From NCBI RefSeq assembly GCF_036226765.1, contig NZ_CP109017.1:5953001-6017000 (forward strand): 64,000 nt of DNA. The letters run 5' to 3'. Source of the stretch: Streptomyces sp. NBC_00670 (GTDB taxonomy: Bacteria; Actinomycetota; Actinomycetes; Streptomycetales; Streptomycetaceae). Shown piece by piece: positions 41,536 through 50,590 of this stretch (position 1 is its first letter; each line of letters begins with the position of its first letter). The notes beneath the pieces were generated by a model. It was not told the DNA's origin. It ran no database searches and saw nothing but the letters and a program-made list of their open reading frames with translations. The position numbers were made by a program, and so were the translations under genes.

Positions 41536-42504
41536 GTGGACGTGCACGTGTGGCGCCGCGCGCTGGTGACCGGGGGAGCGGGCTTCGTCGGCTCGCATCT
41601 GTGCGAACGTCTGCTCGATCAGGGGACGGAGGTCGTCTGCCTGGACAACCTCGCCACCGGATCGCGCGGGAACGTCGCTACCTTCGAACAGCGGTCCGGT
41701 TTCCGGTTCGTGCACGGCGACGTCACCGACCCGGCCGTCGTCCGCTCGCTGCCCGGTACCTTCGACCTCGTACTGCACTTCGCCTGCCCCGCCTCGCCCG
41801 TGGACTATCTGCGGCTCCCGCTGGAGACGCTGGACGTCGGCAGCACCGGCACCCGCCACGCGCTCGAACGCGCCCGGCGCGACGGTGCGCGCTTCCTGCT
41901 CGCCTCCACCTCCGAGGTGTACGGCGACCCGCTCGAACACCCGCAGACGGAGACGTACTGGGGGAACGTCAACCCGATCGGGCCGCGCAGCGTCTACGAC
42001 GAGTCCAAGCGGTTCGCGGAGGCGCTGGTCACCGCGCACCGGCAGGTGCACGGCACGGACACGGCGATCGTCCGCATCTTCAACACCTACGGACCCCGGA
42101 TGCGGACGGGCGACGGGCGAGCGGTGCCGACGTTCATCGCACAGGCGCTCGACGGCATGCCGCTCACCGTCGCCGGGGACGGCGGGCAGACGCGCTCCCT
42201 GTGCTACGTCGACGACACGGTGAGCGGGGTGCTCGCGCTGGCGGGCGCGGCCGGGGAGACCGGGCCCGTGAACATCGGCGGGGCCGACGAGATCACCATG
42301 CTGGAGCTGGCCCGACGGGTGGTGGAGCTGACGGGCTCCTCCTCCCGCATCCGGTTCGTCGAACGGCCCGTCGACGACCCGGCCCGGCGGCGGCCGGACA
42401 CGGGGCGGGCGCGGGAGCGGCTGGGCTGGGAGCCCACGACCTCCTGGACGGACGGCCTCGAACGCACGATCGCCTGGTTCACGGCGCAGCCGATGGCGGC
42501 CTGA
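41536..42504 (+). CDS. UDP-glucuronate decarboxylase-like SDR (UDP-xylose synthase)
   Basis: A 322-residue extended SDR. The NAD site is GGAGFVG (13-19) and the catalytic pair Tyr154-x3-Lys158 lies in YDESK. The stretch SEVYGDPLEHPQTETYW (127-142) with GNVNPIGPRSVYDE is very typical of UDP-glucuronic acid decarboxylase, which makes UDP-xylose from UDP-glucuronate. It is thus not the missing ADP-heptose epimerase HldD. GTG 41536 follows GAGGAGAGG. It opens the glycan cluster, but 230 bases separate it from the carbamoyltransferase, so it may have its own transcript. Confidence 0.88.
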   Translation: MDVHVWRRALVTGGAGFVGSHLCERLLDQGTEVVCLDNLATGSRGNVATFEQRSGFRFVHGDVTDPAVVRSLPGTFDLVLHFACPASPVDYLRLPLETLDVGSTGTRHALERARRDGARFLLASTSEVYGDPLEHPQTETYWGNVNPIGPRSVYDESKRFAEALVTAHRQVHGTDTAIVRIFNTYGPRMRTGDGRAVPTFIAQALDGMPLTVAGDGGQTRSLCYVDDTVSGVLALAGAAGETGPVNIGGADEITMLELARRVVELTGSSSRIRFVERPVDDPARRRPDTGRARERLGWEPTTSWTDGLERTIAWFTAQPMAA

Positions 42505-42734
42505 TCACCGCCTCCTCCGTCCCGTCCCTCCCCGGTACGCCGACCCCGAATCCCGTGAGCGATCAGGGCGCCCCGCGGTGCGAGCGCGCCCGGTCACTCC
42601 ACGGTGACAAACCGCTGCAAGCTGTCGCACACCCCACCGAGTCGTCTCAAAGAGTTTAAGACTGCTGCGGAAGGCCACTCGCCGTATCCACAGGAACACG
42701 GCCCCCACCCGCCGAACGCGACGGAGTTCCCACC

Positions 42735-44360
42735 ATGCGCATCCTTGGCATCAACGCCCTCTTCCACGACCCCGCCGCCGCCCTCGTCCTCGACGGCGTC
42801 ACGGTCGCGGCCGCGGAGGAGGAGCGGTTCAGCCGGCGCAAGCACGGCAAGCGCCCGGTGCCGTTCTCCGCGTGGGAGCTGCCGGAGCAGGCGGCCCGCT
42901 GGTGCCTGACCCAGGCAGGGATACGCGCCGACGAGCTCGACGCCGTCGCGTACTCCTTCGACCCCGGCCTCGCCCGCCCCGCCGCCGACATGGGGCTGTT
43001 CGACCCCTGGGACCCGCTGCGCCTGGAGTACGCCCGCCGCGCCCCCGAGTTCCTCGCGGAGGCGCTGCCCGGACTCGACCCCGAGAAGGTCGTGTTCGTG
43101 CCGCACCACGCCGCGCACGCCGCCTCCGCCGGGCCCGCCTCCCCGCACCCGGACAGCGCCGTCCTCGTCCTGGACGGCCGCGGCGAGGCGGCCTCGCATC
43201 TTGCCGGCCGCTTCGAGGGTGGCGAACTGCACACCCTGGCCCAGCAGACGCTGCCGCACTCCCTCGGCCTGGTCTACGAGGAGCTCACCGAGCACCTCGG
43301 CTTCCTGCGCTCCAGCGACGAGTACAAGGTGATGGCGCTGGCCTCCTACGGCAAGCCCCGCTTCCTGCCTCAGATACGCCAGTTCGTGCACGCCACCGGC
43401 GACGGCGGCTTCACCGCGCACGGCGTCGACTGGGCCGCCCTCGCGCCCGCCCGCGCCAAGGACGAGGAGTGGAACCAGGACCACGCCGACCTCGCCGCCA
43501 GCACCCAGGCCGTCCTGGAGGAGACCCTCCTGGAGCTGGCCCAGTGGCTGCACGGCGAGGCCGGCGGCGACTCGCTCGCCATGGCCGGCGGCGTCGCCCT
43601 CAACTGCGTCGCCAACTCCAAGCTCGCCCGCCTCGGCCCGTACCGGAACGTATGGGTCCAGCCCGCCGCCGGCGACGCCGGCACCGCGCTCGGCGCCGCC
43701 CTGCACGTCGCCCGCGACCCGCGGCCCATGCCCGGCGCCGACCTCGGCCGCGGCTGGAGCGACGACGAGATCCGGCACTGGCTCGACGAGGCCGCCGTCC
43801 CCTACGAGCGGCCCGACGACATCGCCGAGACGGTCGCCGAGGAACTCGCCCGCGACGGAGTCGTCGCCTGGTTCCAGGGCCGCAGCGAGTTCGGGCCGCG
43901 CGCGCTCGGCCACCGCTCGCTGATGGCCCACCCCGGCCGGGCCGAGAACCTCGAACGGCTCAACAAGGTCAAGGGCCGCGAGGAGTTCCGCCCCGTCGCG
44001 CCCATGGTGCTCGCCGACCGTGCCGCCGACCTGTTCGACGGGCCGCTGCCCAGCCCGTACATGCTCTTCGTGCACGACGTGCGCCGCGACTGGCGCGACC
44101 GCATCCCCGCCGTCGTCCACGTCGACGGCACCGCCCGCATCCAGACCGTCGACGAGGGCCAGGAACCGCTGGTCGCGCGGATGCTGGCCGCGTTCGAACG
44201 GCGCACCGGCATCCCGGTCGTCGTCAACACCAGCCTCAACACGGCCGGCCGGCCCATGGTCGACGACCCGCGCGACGCGCTGGAGTGCTTCGGCTCCGCG
44301 CCCGTGGACCTGCTCGCGATCGGGCCGTTCGCCGTCCGCCGCGGGAGGGCGTTCGCATGA
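42735..44360 (+). CDS. Carbamoyltransferase (NodU/CmcH family)
   Basis: A 541-residue enzyme that places a carbamoyl group from carbamoyl phosphate on a hydroxyl, mostly of a sugar. The N-terminal Kae1/ASKHA-like domain starts at ILGINALFHDPAAALV; FVPHHAAHAASA carries the metal-binding histidines, SSDEYKVMALASYGKP and GGVALNCVANSKL mark the centre, and GRSEFGPRALGHRSLMAHP opens the C-terminal domain that ends in VVNTSLNTAGRPMV. All parts are present. It ends with a 4-base ATGA overlap to the next gene. The place suggests a carbamoylated sugar in the glycan, as in the NodU and capsule examples. Confidence 0.93.
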   Translation: MRILGINALFHDPAAALVLDGVTVAAAEEERFSRRKHGKRPVPFSAWELPEQAARWCLTQAGIRADELDAVAYSFDPGLARPAADMGLFDPWDPLRLEYARRAPEFLAEALPGLDPEKVVFVPHHAAHAASAGPASPHPDSAVLVLDGRGEAASHLAGRFEGGELHTLAQQTLPHSLGLVYEELTEHLGFLRSSDEYKVMALASYGKPRFLPQIRQFVHATGDGGFTAHGVDWAALAPARAKDEEWNQDHADLAASTQAVLEETLLELAQWLHGEAGGDSLAMAGGVALNCVANSKLARLGPYRNVWVQPAAGDAGTALGAALHVARDPRPMPGADLGRGWSDDEIRHWLDEAAVPYERPDDIAETVAEELARDGVVAWFQGRSEFGPRALGHRSLMAHPGRAENLERLNKVKGREEFRPVAPMVLADRAADLFDGPLPSPYMLFVHDVRRDWRDRIPAVVHVDGTARIQTVDEGQEPLVARMLAAFERRTGIPVVVNTSLNTAGRPMVDDPRDALECFGSAPVDLLAIGPFAVRRGRAFA

Positions 44361-45385
44361 CGGGCCCCACCGAAGCGCTCGAGCCCCTGTACGCGGTGGT
44401 GATACCGACGCTGGTCCGCGACACGCTCGCCGACTGCCTCGCCGCGCTCGTCGCCGCGACCGGGCCGCGGCCGGCCGAGATCGTCCTCGTCGACGACCGG
44501 CCGGAGGCGGACGCGGACCCCGCCGCGCTCGAACACCCGCTCCGGGTCCTCGGCGAACTCCGCGACCGCACCCGGGTGTTGACCAGCGGCGGCCGCGGTC
44601 CCGCCGCCGCCCGCAACACCGGGGCGCGGACCGTCGGCGCGCCCTGGACGGTCTTCCTCGACGACGACGTCCAGGTCGGACCGCACTGGTGCGCCCAGCT
44701 CGCCGAGGACATCGGGGAGGCCCCCGACGACACCGCCGGCATCCAGGGCGTCATCGCCGTGCCGCTGCCCGGCGAACGCCGCCCCACCGACTGGGAACGC
44801 GGCACCGCCGGGCTCGCCGAGGCGCGCTGGATCACCGCCGACATGGCCTACCGCACCGCCGTGCTCAAGGAGGTCGGCGGCTTCGACGAACGCTTCCGCC
44901 GCGCCTTCCGCGAGGACGCCGACCTCGCGCTGCGCGTCCTCGACGCCGGGTGGGGCATCCGGCGCGGGCGGCGCACCACCCGGCATCCGGTGCGGCCCGC
45001 CGACCGCTGGGTCTCGCTGCGCGCGCAGCGCGGCAACGCCGACGACGCGCTGATGGGCCGGCTGCACGGCCCCGACTGGTGGGTCGAGGCCGCCGCGCCG
45101 CGCGGCCGGATCCGCAGCCACGTCGCCGTCACGGCCGCCGGTGCGGGCGCCTGCGTCCTCGCCGCCCTCGGCCGGCCGCGCGCCGCCGCCGCGCTCGGCC
45201 TCGGCTGGGCCCTGGGCACCGCCGAGTTCGCCTGGTCCCGCATCGCGCCGGGACCGCGTACCCGGTACGAGGTCGACACGATGCTCGCGACCAGCGTCCT
45301 CATCCCGCCCGCCGCCACCTGGCACCGCCTCACCGGCACCTGGCGCCACCGGCGCGCACCCGCCTGGCGGGAGGCGACGTCATGA
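44357..45385 (+). CDS. Family 2 glycosyltransferase
   Basis: A 342-residue GT-A enzyme. YAVVIPTLVRDTLADCLAAL opens the nucleotide-sugar domain, VLVDDRPEADAD is the first acidic motif, RGPAAARNTGARTVGAPW and FLDDDVQVGP hold the DxD-type metal site, and DERFRRAFREDADLALRV is the ED-type acceptor motif. The C-terminal 90 residues may hold one or two membrane helices (VAVTAAGAGACVLAALG, AALGLGWALGTAEFA), so the enzyme is probably at the membrane. Start and stop overlap both neighbours by four bases. Donor and acceptor are unknown. Confidence 0.9.
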   Translation: MTGPTEALEPLYAVVIPTLVRDTLADCLAALVAATGPRPAEIVLVDDRPEADADPAALEHPLRVLGELRDRTRVLTSGGRGPAAARNTGARTVGAPWTVFLDDDVQVGPHWCAQLAEDIGEAPDDTAGIQGVIAVPLPGERRPTDWERGTAGLAEARWITADMAYRTAVLKEVGGFDERFRRAFREDADLALRVLDAGWGIRRGRRTTRHPVRPADRWVSLRAQRGNADDALMGRLHGPDWWVEAAAPRGRIRSHVAVTAAGAGACVLAALGRPRAAAALGLGWALGTAEFAWSRIAPGPRTRYEVDTMLATSVLIPPAATWHRLTGTWRHRRAPAWREATS

Positions 45386-45972
45386 CCGTCACGACACCCT
45401 TCGGCGGCCCGCCCGCGCCGCGCGCCGTGCTGTTCGACCGGGACGGGACGCTCGTGGAGGACGTGCCCTACAACGGGGACCCCGAGCGGGTCCGGCCCGT
45501 CGCCGGGGCGCGGGAGGCGCTGGCGCTGCTGCGGGAGCGCGGCATCCGGACCGGCGTCGTCAGCAACCAGTCCGGGGTGGCACGCGGGCTGATCCGCGCC
45601 GCCGACGTCGTACGGGTCAACGCGCGCGTCGACGCCCTGCTCGGGCCGTTCGACGACTGGGCGGTGTGCCCGCACGGCCCCGACGACGGCTGCTCCTGCC
45701 GCAAACCCGCCCCCGGGCTCGTGCTCGCCGCCGCCGGGCGGCTCGGCGTGCCCGTCGAAAACTGCGTCGTCGTCGGCGACATCGGCGCCGACATCGAGGC
45801 CGCCCGCCGCGCCGGAACGTACGGCGTGCTCGTACCGACCCCGGTGACCCGGCCGGAGGAGATCGCCGCCGCGCCGCACGTGGCACCGGACCTGCTGACG
45901 GCCGTCCGCGGGCTGCTGGCCGGCGAGCACGCCACCGCCGCCGTACCCGCCGTGCCCGGGAGGCCCCTGTGA
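45382..45972 (+). CDS. gmhB: D-glycero-D-manno-heptose 1,7-bisphosphate phosphatase
   Basis: A 196-residue HAD-IIIA phosphatase. FDRDGTLVED (22-31) is motif I with the nucleophile and general acid; SNQSGVARG is motif II; CRKPAPG is motif III; VGDIGADIEAARRAG is motif IV. CPHGPDDGCSCRKP carries the Cys/His zinc site that separates GmhB from other HAD enzymes. It removes the 7-phosphate after the kinase step of HldE in the ADP-heptose route. It overlaps both neighbours by four bases. Confidence 0.92.
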   Translation: MTVTTPFGGPPAPRAVLFDRDGTLVEDVPYNGDPERVRPVAGAREALALLRERGIRTGVVSNQSGVARGLIRAADVVRVNARVDALLGPFDDWAVCPHGPDDGCSCRKPAPGLVLAAAGRLGVPVENCVVVGDIGADIEAARRAGTYGVLVPTPVTRPEEIAAAPHVAPDLLTAVRGLLAGEHATAAVPAVPGRPL

Positions 45973-47033
45973 GCGCCCCGCGCGCCGCCGGGCGCGCGCT
46001 CGTCGTGCGGCTCGACAGCTTCGGTGACGTGCTGCTCGCCGGGCCCGCCGTGCGGGCCGTCGCCGCGCGGGCCGGGCATGTGACCTTCCTGTGCGGGTCC
46101 AAGGGGGAGCCCGCCGCCCGGCTGCTGCCCGGGGTGGACGACGTCCTCGTGTGGGACGCGCCCTGGGGCGGGTTCGAGCCGCCGGACGTGAACCGGGCGG
46201 AACTCGACCGGCTCACCCGCCGCATCGACGCCGACACCGCGCTCGTCCTCACCTCCTTCCACCAGTCCCCGCTGCCCACCGCCCTCGTGCTGCGGCTGGC
46301 CGGGGTCGCCCGGATCGCCGCCGACAGCGAGGACTACCCCGGCTCGCTGCTCGACGTACGGCACCACCGGGCGCCGCACGCGCACGAGGTGGAGGCCGCG
46401 CTCGACCTCGCCGCCGCCGCCGGGTTCCCGGCCGTCGACGACGGCCGGCTCCGCATCCGTGCCACCCCCGACACCCTTGACCTGACCGGGAGTTCGCCCT
46501 ACGTCGTGGTGCACCCGGGCGCCAGCGTCCCCGCCCGCGCCTGGAGCCCCGACCGCTGCGCCCAGGCCGTGCGCGAACTGGCCGCCGCCGGGCACCGCGT
46601 GGTCGTCACCGGCGGCGCGGGGGAGCGGGCGCTGACCGCGCACGTGGCCGGGGAACGGGGGCTCGACCTCGGCGGCCGTACCGACGCCGAACGGCTCGCC
46701 GGTGTCCTCGCCGGTGCCTCGGCCGTCGTCACCGGCAACACCGGTCCCGCGCACCTCGCCGCCGCCGTCGGCACCCCCGTCGTCTCCCTGTTCGCGCCCG
46801 TCGTACCCGCCGAACGGTGGCGGCCCTACGGCGTGCCGTGCGTGCTGCTCGGCGACCAGGACGCGCCGTGCGCCGACAGCAGGGCGCGGACCTGCCCGGT
46901 GCCGGGCCACCCCTGCCTGGACTCGGTCACCGCGCACGACGTCCTGGCCGCCGTCGAGAAGGTGGCGCGGGAGGAACCGGCCGTGAAGAAGGCCGGCAAG
47001 AAGGAGGCCGTCGAGAAGGTGAGGGCCGTATGA
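45969..47033 (+). CDS. Family 9 glycosyltransferase (heptosyltransferase-like)
   Basis: A 354-residue GT-B enzyme of the ADP-heptose:LPS heptosyltransferase family. ALVVRLDSFGDVLLAGPAVRAV is the N-terminal acceptor-side motif with the conserved aspartate; VVVHPGASVPARAWSPDRCAQ and VVTGNTGPAHLAAAVGTPVVSLFAP in the C-terminal half are the donor-binding motifs. The last 25 residues are lysine-rich (VKKAGKKEAVEKV). GmhA, GmhB and HldE in the same operon make ADP-heptose the likely donor. The acceptor cannot be lipid A in this organism. Starts with GTG in a GTGA overlap. Confidence 0.9.
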   Translation: MSAPRAAGRALVVRLDSFGDVLLAGPAVRAVAARAGHVTFLCGSKGEPAARLLPGVDDVLVWDAPWGGFEPPDVNRAELDRLTRRIDADTALVLTSFHQSPLPTALVLRLAGVARIAADSEDYPGSLLDVRHHRAPHAHEVEAALDLAAAAGFPAVDDGRLRIRATPDTLDLTGSSPYVVVHPGASVPARAWSPDRCAQAVRELAAAGHRVVVTGGAGERALTAHVAGERGLDLGGRTDAERLAGVLAGASAVVTGNTGPAHLAAAVGTPVVSLFAPVVPAERWRPYGVPCVLLGDQDAPCADSRARTCPVPGHPCLDSVTAHDVLAAVEKVAREEPAVKKAGKKEAVEKVRAV

Positions 47034-47992
47034 GGATCCTGATCTGGCACGTGCACGGCTCCTGGACCACCGCGTTCGTCCAGGGCCCGCACACCTATGT
47101 CGTCCCCGTCACCCCCGACCGCGGCCCCGACGGCCTCGGCCGGGCCCGGACCTGGGACTGGCCGGCCTCCGTCGTCGAACTCCCGCCCGAGGAGCTGCGG
47201 CACACCGAGCTCGACCTCGTCGTGCTGCAACGCCCGCACGAGTTCGCGCTCGCCCGCGAGTGGCTCGGCCGCACCCCCGGCCGGGACGTGCCCGCCGTCT
47301 ACCTGGAGCACAACGCCCCGCACGGTGACGTCCCCGACACCCGGCACCCCGCAGCCGACCTGCCCGGCATCCCCGTCGTGCACGTCACCCACTTCAACCG
47401 GCTGATGTGGGACACCGGTTCCGCCCCGGCCACCGTCGTCGAGCACGGCATCGTCGACCCCGGCCCGCTCTACACCGGCGAACTCCCGCACGCGGCCGTC
47501 GTCGTCAACGAGCCGGTGCGGCGCGGCCGCACCACCGGCACCGATCTGCTGCCCGCCTTCGCCGCCGCCGCGCCGCTCGACGTGTTCGGCATGGGCACCG
47601 CGGGCCTCGCCGGCCATGTGGGCCTGGATCCCGCGCGCTGCCGGGACCACGAACTCGTGCAGAGCGAACTGCACACGGCGCTCGCCCGGCGCCGCCTCTA
47701 CGTCCACCCCGTCCGCTGGACCTCCCTCGGCCTGTCCCTGCTGGAGGCGATGCACCTCGGCATGCCCGTGGTCGCCCTCGCCACCACCGAGGTCGCCGAG
47801 GCCGTGCCCGAGGACGCCGGGGTGGTCTCCAACCGGATCGACGTACTCACCGACGCCGTACGGGAGTTCGTCGCCGACCCCGAGCAGGCCCGCCGCACCG
47901 GCGCGCGCGCCCGGGCGGCGGCGCTCGCCCGCTACGGGCTTCCCCGCTTCCTCGACGACTGGGAGCGGCTGTTCAAGGAGGTGACCCGATGA
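47030..47992 (+). CDS. Glycosyltransferase, GT4-like C-terminal half
   Basis: A 320-residue GT-B-like protein. The N-terminal domain begins MRILIWHVHGSWTTAFVQGPHTY; the C-terminal donor domain has RRRLYVHPVRWTSLGLSLLEAMHLGMPVV with the E-x7-E-like pattern of GT4, then VVSNRIDVLTDAVREFVADPEQA. It is shorter than most GT4 enzymes, with a simplified N-terminal domain. Overlaps both neighbours by four bases (ATGA). Substrates are unknown. Confidence 0.86.
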   Translation: MRILIWHVHGSWTTAFVQGPHTYVVPVTPDRGPDGLGRARTWDWPASVVELPPEELRHTELDLVVLQRPHEFALAREWLGRTPGRDVPAVYLEHNAPHGDVPDTRHPAADLPGIPVVHVTHFNRLMWDTGSAPATVVEHGIVDPGPLYTGELPHAAVVVNEPVRRGRTTGTDLLPAFAAAAPLDVFGMGTAGLAGHVGLDPARCRDHELVQSELHTALARRRLYVHPVRWTSLGLSLLEAMHLGMPVVALATTEVAEAVPEDAGVVSNRIDVLTDAVREFVADPEQARRTGARARAAALARYGLPRFLDDWERLFKEVTR

Positions 47993-49305
47993 GGATCGCC
48001 ATGGTGTCCGAGCACGCGAGTCCGCTCGCCGCGCTCGGCGGCCCCGACGCCGGAGGCCAGAACGTGTACGTGGCTCGCCTGTCGGAGGAGCTGACCAGGC
48101 GCGGCCACCAGGTCACCGTCTACACCCGGCGGGACGCGGCAGCGCTGCCCGACCGGGTGCCACTGCCGTGCGGCGCCGTCGTCGAGCATGTGCCGGCCGG
48201 GCCGGCCGAGCCGATCCCGAAGGACGAACTGTTCGCGCACATGCCCGCGTTCGGGGCGTACCTGGCCCGGGTCTGGGCCCGTGAGCGGGACCGGCCGGAG
48301 GTGGTGCACGCGCACTTCTGGATGTCCGGCATCGCGGCGCAGCTCGGCGCGCACCCGCACGGCATCCCGGTCGTGCAGACGTTCCACGCCCTCGGCACGG
48401 TCAAGCGGCGCCACCAGGGACGGGCGGACACCAGCCCGCCCGAACGGATCGGCGTGGAGCGGGGCATCGGGCGTACGTGCGACCGGGTGCTCGCCACGTG
48501 CAGCGACGAGGTGCACGAACTCGCCGCGATGGGCGTCCCGTCGCGGCGGGTGTCGGTGGTGCCGTGCGGGGTGGACGCGGAGCAGTTCCGGCCGGAGCAG
48601 TTCCGGCCGGCGGGGGAGCGGCCGGGGGCCGGGCGTGCCGACGGGGGCGCGCGGGTGGGCGCGTGGCAGGCCCCGGAACGCTCCGGGACGGCGGCGCGGT
48701 GGCAGGTGCCGGAGCGGCGGGCGGCGCACCGGCTGCTCGCCATCGGCCGGCTGGTCCGCCGCAAGGGCTACGACCAGGCCATCCAGGCCCTGCCGCGCAT
48801 CCCCGACACCGAACTGCTCATCGCCGGCGGCCCCCAGGAGCACCTGCTCCCCGACGACGCCGAGGCCGAACGGCTGGTCCGGCTCGCCGGGGACCTCGGC
48901 GTCGGCGACCGGGTACGGCTGCTCGGCGCGGTCGACCCGGCGCGGATGCCGGAACTGATGCGCAGCGCCGACCTCGTCCTGTGCACGCCCGCGTACGAGC
49001 CCTTCGGGATCGTGCCGCTGGAGGCCATGGCCTGCGGCGTGCCGGTCGTGGCCACGGACGTCGGCGGCCACCGCGACAGCGTGGCCGACCGGGTCACCGG
49101 GCGGCTCGTCCCGCCCGGCGACCCCGGCGCGATCGCCGCGGCGGTCCGCGAACTCCTCGACGACACGGCGCTGCGGCGACGCTACGGCGCCGCCGGCCGC
49201 GACCGCGTCCTCGCCCGCTTCACCTGGCAGCGGGTGGCGCTCGGCGCGGAACAGGTGTACCGCCAGGTCGCGTCGGACCGGGAGCTGCGCACGGAGGTCG
49301 CCTGA
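47989..49305 (+). CDS. Family 4 glycosyltransferase
   Basis: A 438-residue GT-B enzyme similar to the MshA/sucrose-phosphate-synthase group. MVSEHASPLAALGGPDAGGQNVYV is the N-terminal glycine-rich sugar-nucleotide loop, HAHFWMSG and QTFHALGTVKRRHQG follow, and LVRRKGYDQAIQALPRIPDTELLIAGG and PAYEPFGIVPLEAMACGVPVVATDVGG (E-x7-E) form the donor half. About 40 extra residues (208-246) between the two domains begin with EQFRP twice and are Arg/Gly/Ala-rich; a 15-base DNA unit is exactly doubled there (48579-48608). Ends the first coupled block; 97 bases separate it from gmhA. Confidence 0.9.
   Translation: MRIAMVSEHASPLAALGGPDAGGQNVYVARLSEELTRRGHQVTVYTRRDAAALPDRVPLPCGAVVEHVPAGPAEPIPKDELFAHMPAFGAYLARVWARERDRPEVVHAHFWMSGIAAQLGAHPHGIPVVQTFHALGTVKRRHQGRADTSPPERIGVERGIGRTCDRVLATCSDEVHELAAMGVPSRRVSVVPCGVDAEQFRPEQFRPAGERPGAGRADGGARVGAWQAPERSGTAARWQVPERRAAHRLLAIGRLVRRKGYDQAIQALPRIPDTELLIAGGPQEHLLPDDAEAERLVRLAGDLGVGDRVRLLGAVDPARMPELMRSADLVLCTPAYEPFGIVPLEAMACGVPVVATDVGGHRDSVADRVTGRLVPPGDPGAIAAAVRELLDDTALRRRYGAAGRDRVLARFTWQRVALGAEQVYRQVASDRELRTEVA
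48579..48608. repeat. 15-bp tandem duplication in the GT4 gene
   Basis: Two identical 15-base units (48579-48593 and 48594-48608) encode EQFRP twice at the start of an extra linker. In frame, so the protein is kept. Confidence 0.75.
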
Positions 49306-49402
49306 TGCGCGGCCCGCGTACGGCGTGCGGCGGGCTGCCGGCCCGCCGTCGTCCCGTGGACGTGAACCGACCGGAGAACCCTCTCGCGGAGGAGAAGGCC
49401 CG

Positions 49403-50590
49403 ATGACATACGCCCCCGTCGTGAGCCATTGCGACGAACTCCTCGACGCCCTGGGGCCGTTCCGCCGCTCGGCCGCGGTGGCCGGCCGGTGGGGCGAGCG
49501 GCTGGCCGCCGCGCTGTGCGGGGGCGGCCGGCTGCTGGCCGCGGGCAACGGCGGCAGCGCGGCGCAGGCCCAGCACCTCACGGCCGAGCTCGTCGGCCGC
49601 TACCGCACCGACCGGCCGCCGTTCTCCGCGATCGCCCTCCACGCGGACACCTCCAGCACGACGGCGATCGCCAACGACTACGGCGTGGACGAGCTGTTCG
49701 CCCGCCAGGTGCGCGCCCACGGCCGCCCCGGCGACGTCCTCATACTGCTGTCGACCAGCGGCGCCAGCGCCAACCTGCTCTCCGCGGCGGACGCCGGCCG
49801 GGCGGCCGGTCTGCACGTGTGGGCGCTGACCGGCCCCGCCCCCAACCCGCTGGCCGCCGCGGCCGACGAGGCGTTCTGCGTGGACGCCCCCTCGACGGCG
49901 ACGGTCCAGGAACTCCACCTGGTCGCCGTCCACATGATCTGCGCCGCCTTCGACGACGCCCTGGAGGCCGACGGCCTCCTCGATGCCGACGGCGAAGTCA
50001 CCACGACCCACGGCACGGGCATCGCCCGCTCCCTGAGCAGCCACGGCGCCCACGCCGACGGGGCCACGTCCGACGGTTCGCGCTCCCCACGGGGCGCCGC
50101 ACCCGCGCCGGGCGCGCCGGCCTCCGACCGGGGCGGCGCCCGACCCGCCCGATCTGGCCTGACGGGCACGCCGGCGGACGGCACGGGCACCGCGTCCGGC
50201 TCCCGTCCCGCGCGTGACGGTGCGCAGCGGCTCGACGGCGTGCAGCCTGTCGTACCCGACGGCGCCGTCGGCCACGCCCTCGGACGACGCGGCGAGGCCC
50301 GCCGCCCCGAAGAGCCCACCGGCCGCGCCGGCGCCTCGGCCGACGGACCCGCGCGGCGGACTGCGGCGTTCGACGGTGCTCCCCGGTCCGGGGGCGACGG
50401 CGCCGGTCGGCCCGGGGGCGGCGGCGCTGTCCGGCCGGAGGTCGACGGAGCCCCGCGGCCCCGAGCCGACGGCACCGGTCGGGCGCAGGTCGGTGATGGG
50501 CGCGAGGCTGCCACGTCCCGCGGCGGGACCGGGCGGCACCGTGCCGTGCCGGGGCGTGGGGCCGGGCGGAAGGGGCGGCGTGATGGCTGA
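49403..50590 (+). CDS. gmhA: Phosphoheptose isomerase with long C-terminal extension
   Basis: A 395-residue protein. Residues 1-200 are a full SIS-domain GmhA: GNGGSAAQAQHLTAEL with GRYRTDRPP, the active-site loop STSGASANLLSAADAG, and ATVQELHLVAVHMICAAFD. It turns sedoheptulose 7-phosphate into D-glycero-D-manno-heptose 7-phosphate, first step of the ADP-heptose route. The usual length is about 190-200; here another 190 residues of low-complexity Gly/Ala/Arg/Asp/Pro sequence follow, with no known domain. ATG 49403 has GGAGGAGAAGG upstream. The stop lies eight bases inside hldE, so the two are coupled. Confidence 0.9.
   Translation: MTYAPVVSHCDELLDALGPFRRSAAVAGRWGERLAAALCGGGRLLAAGNGGSAAQAQHLTAELVGRYRTDRPPFSAIALHADTSSTTAIANDYGVDELFARQVRAHGRPGDVLILLSTSGASANLLSAADAGRAAGLHVWALTGPAPNPLAAAADEAFCVDAPSTATVQELHLVAVHMICAAFDDALEADGLLDADGEVTTTHGTGIARSLSSHGAHADGATSDGSRSPRGAAPAPGAPASDRGGARPARSGLTGTPADGTGTASGSRPARDGAQRLDGVQPVVPDGAVGHALGRRGEARRPEEPTGRAGASADGPARRTAAFDGAPRSGGDGAGRPGGGGAVRPEVDGAPRPRADGTGRAQVGDGREAATSRGGTGRHRAVPGRGAGRKGRRDG

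Noticed and set aside
41536..42504. The cluster SDR as ADP-heptose epimerase HldD
   Set aside because: Its central motifs are those of UDP-glucuronate decarboxylase.
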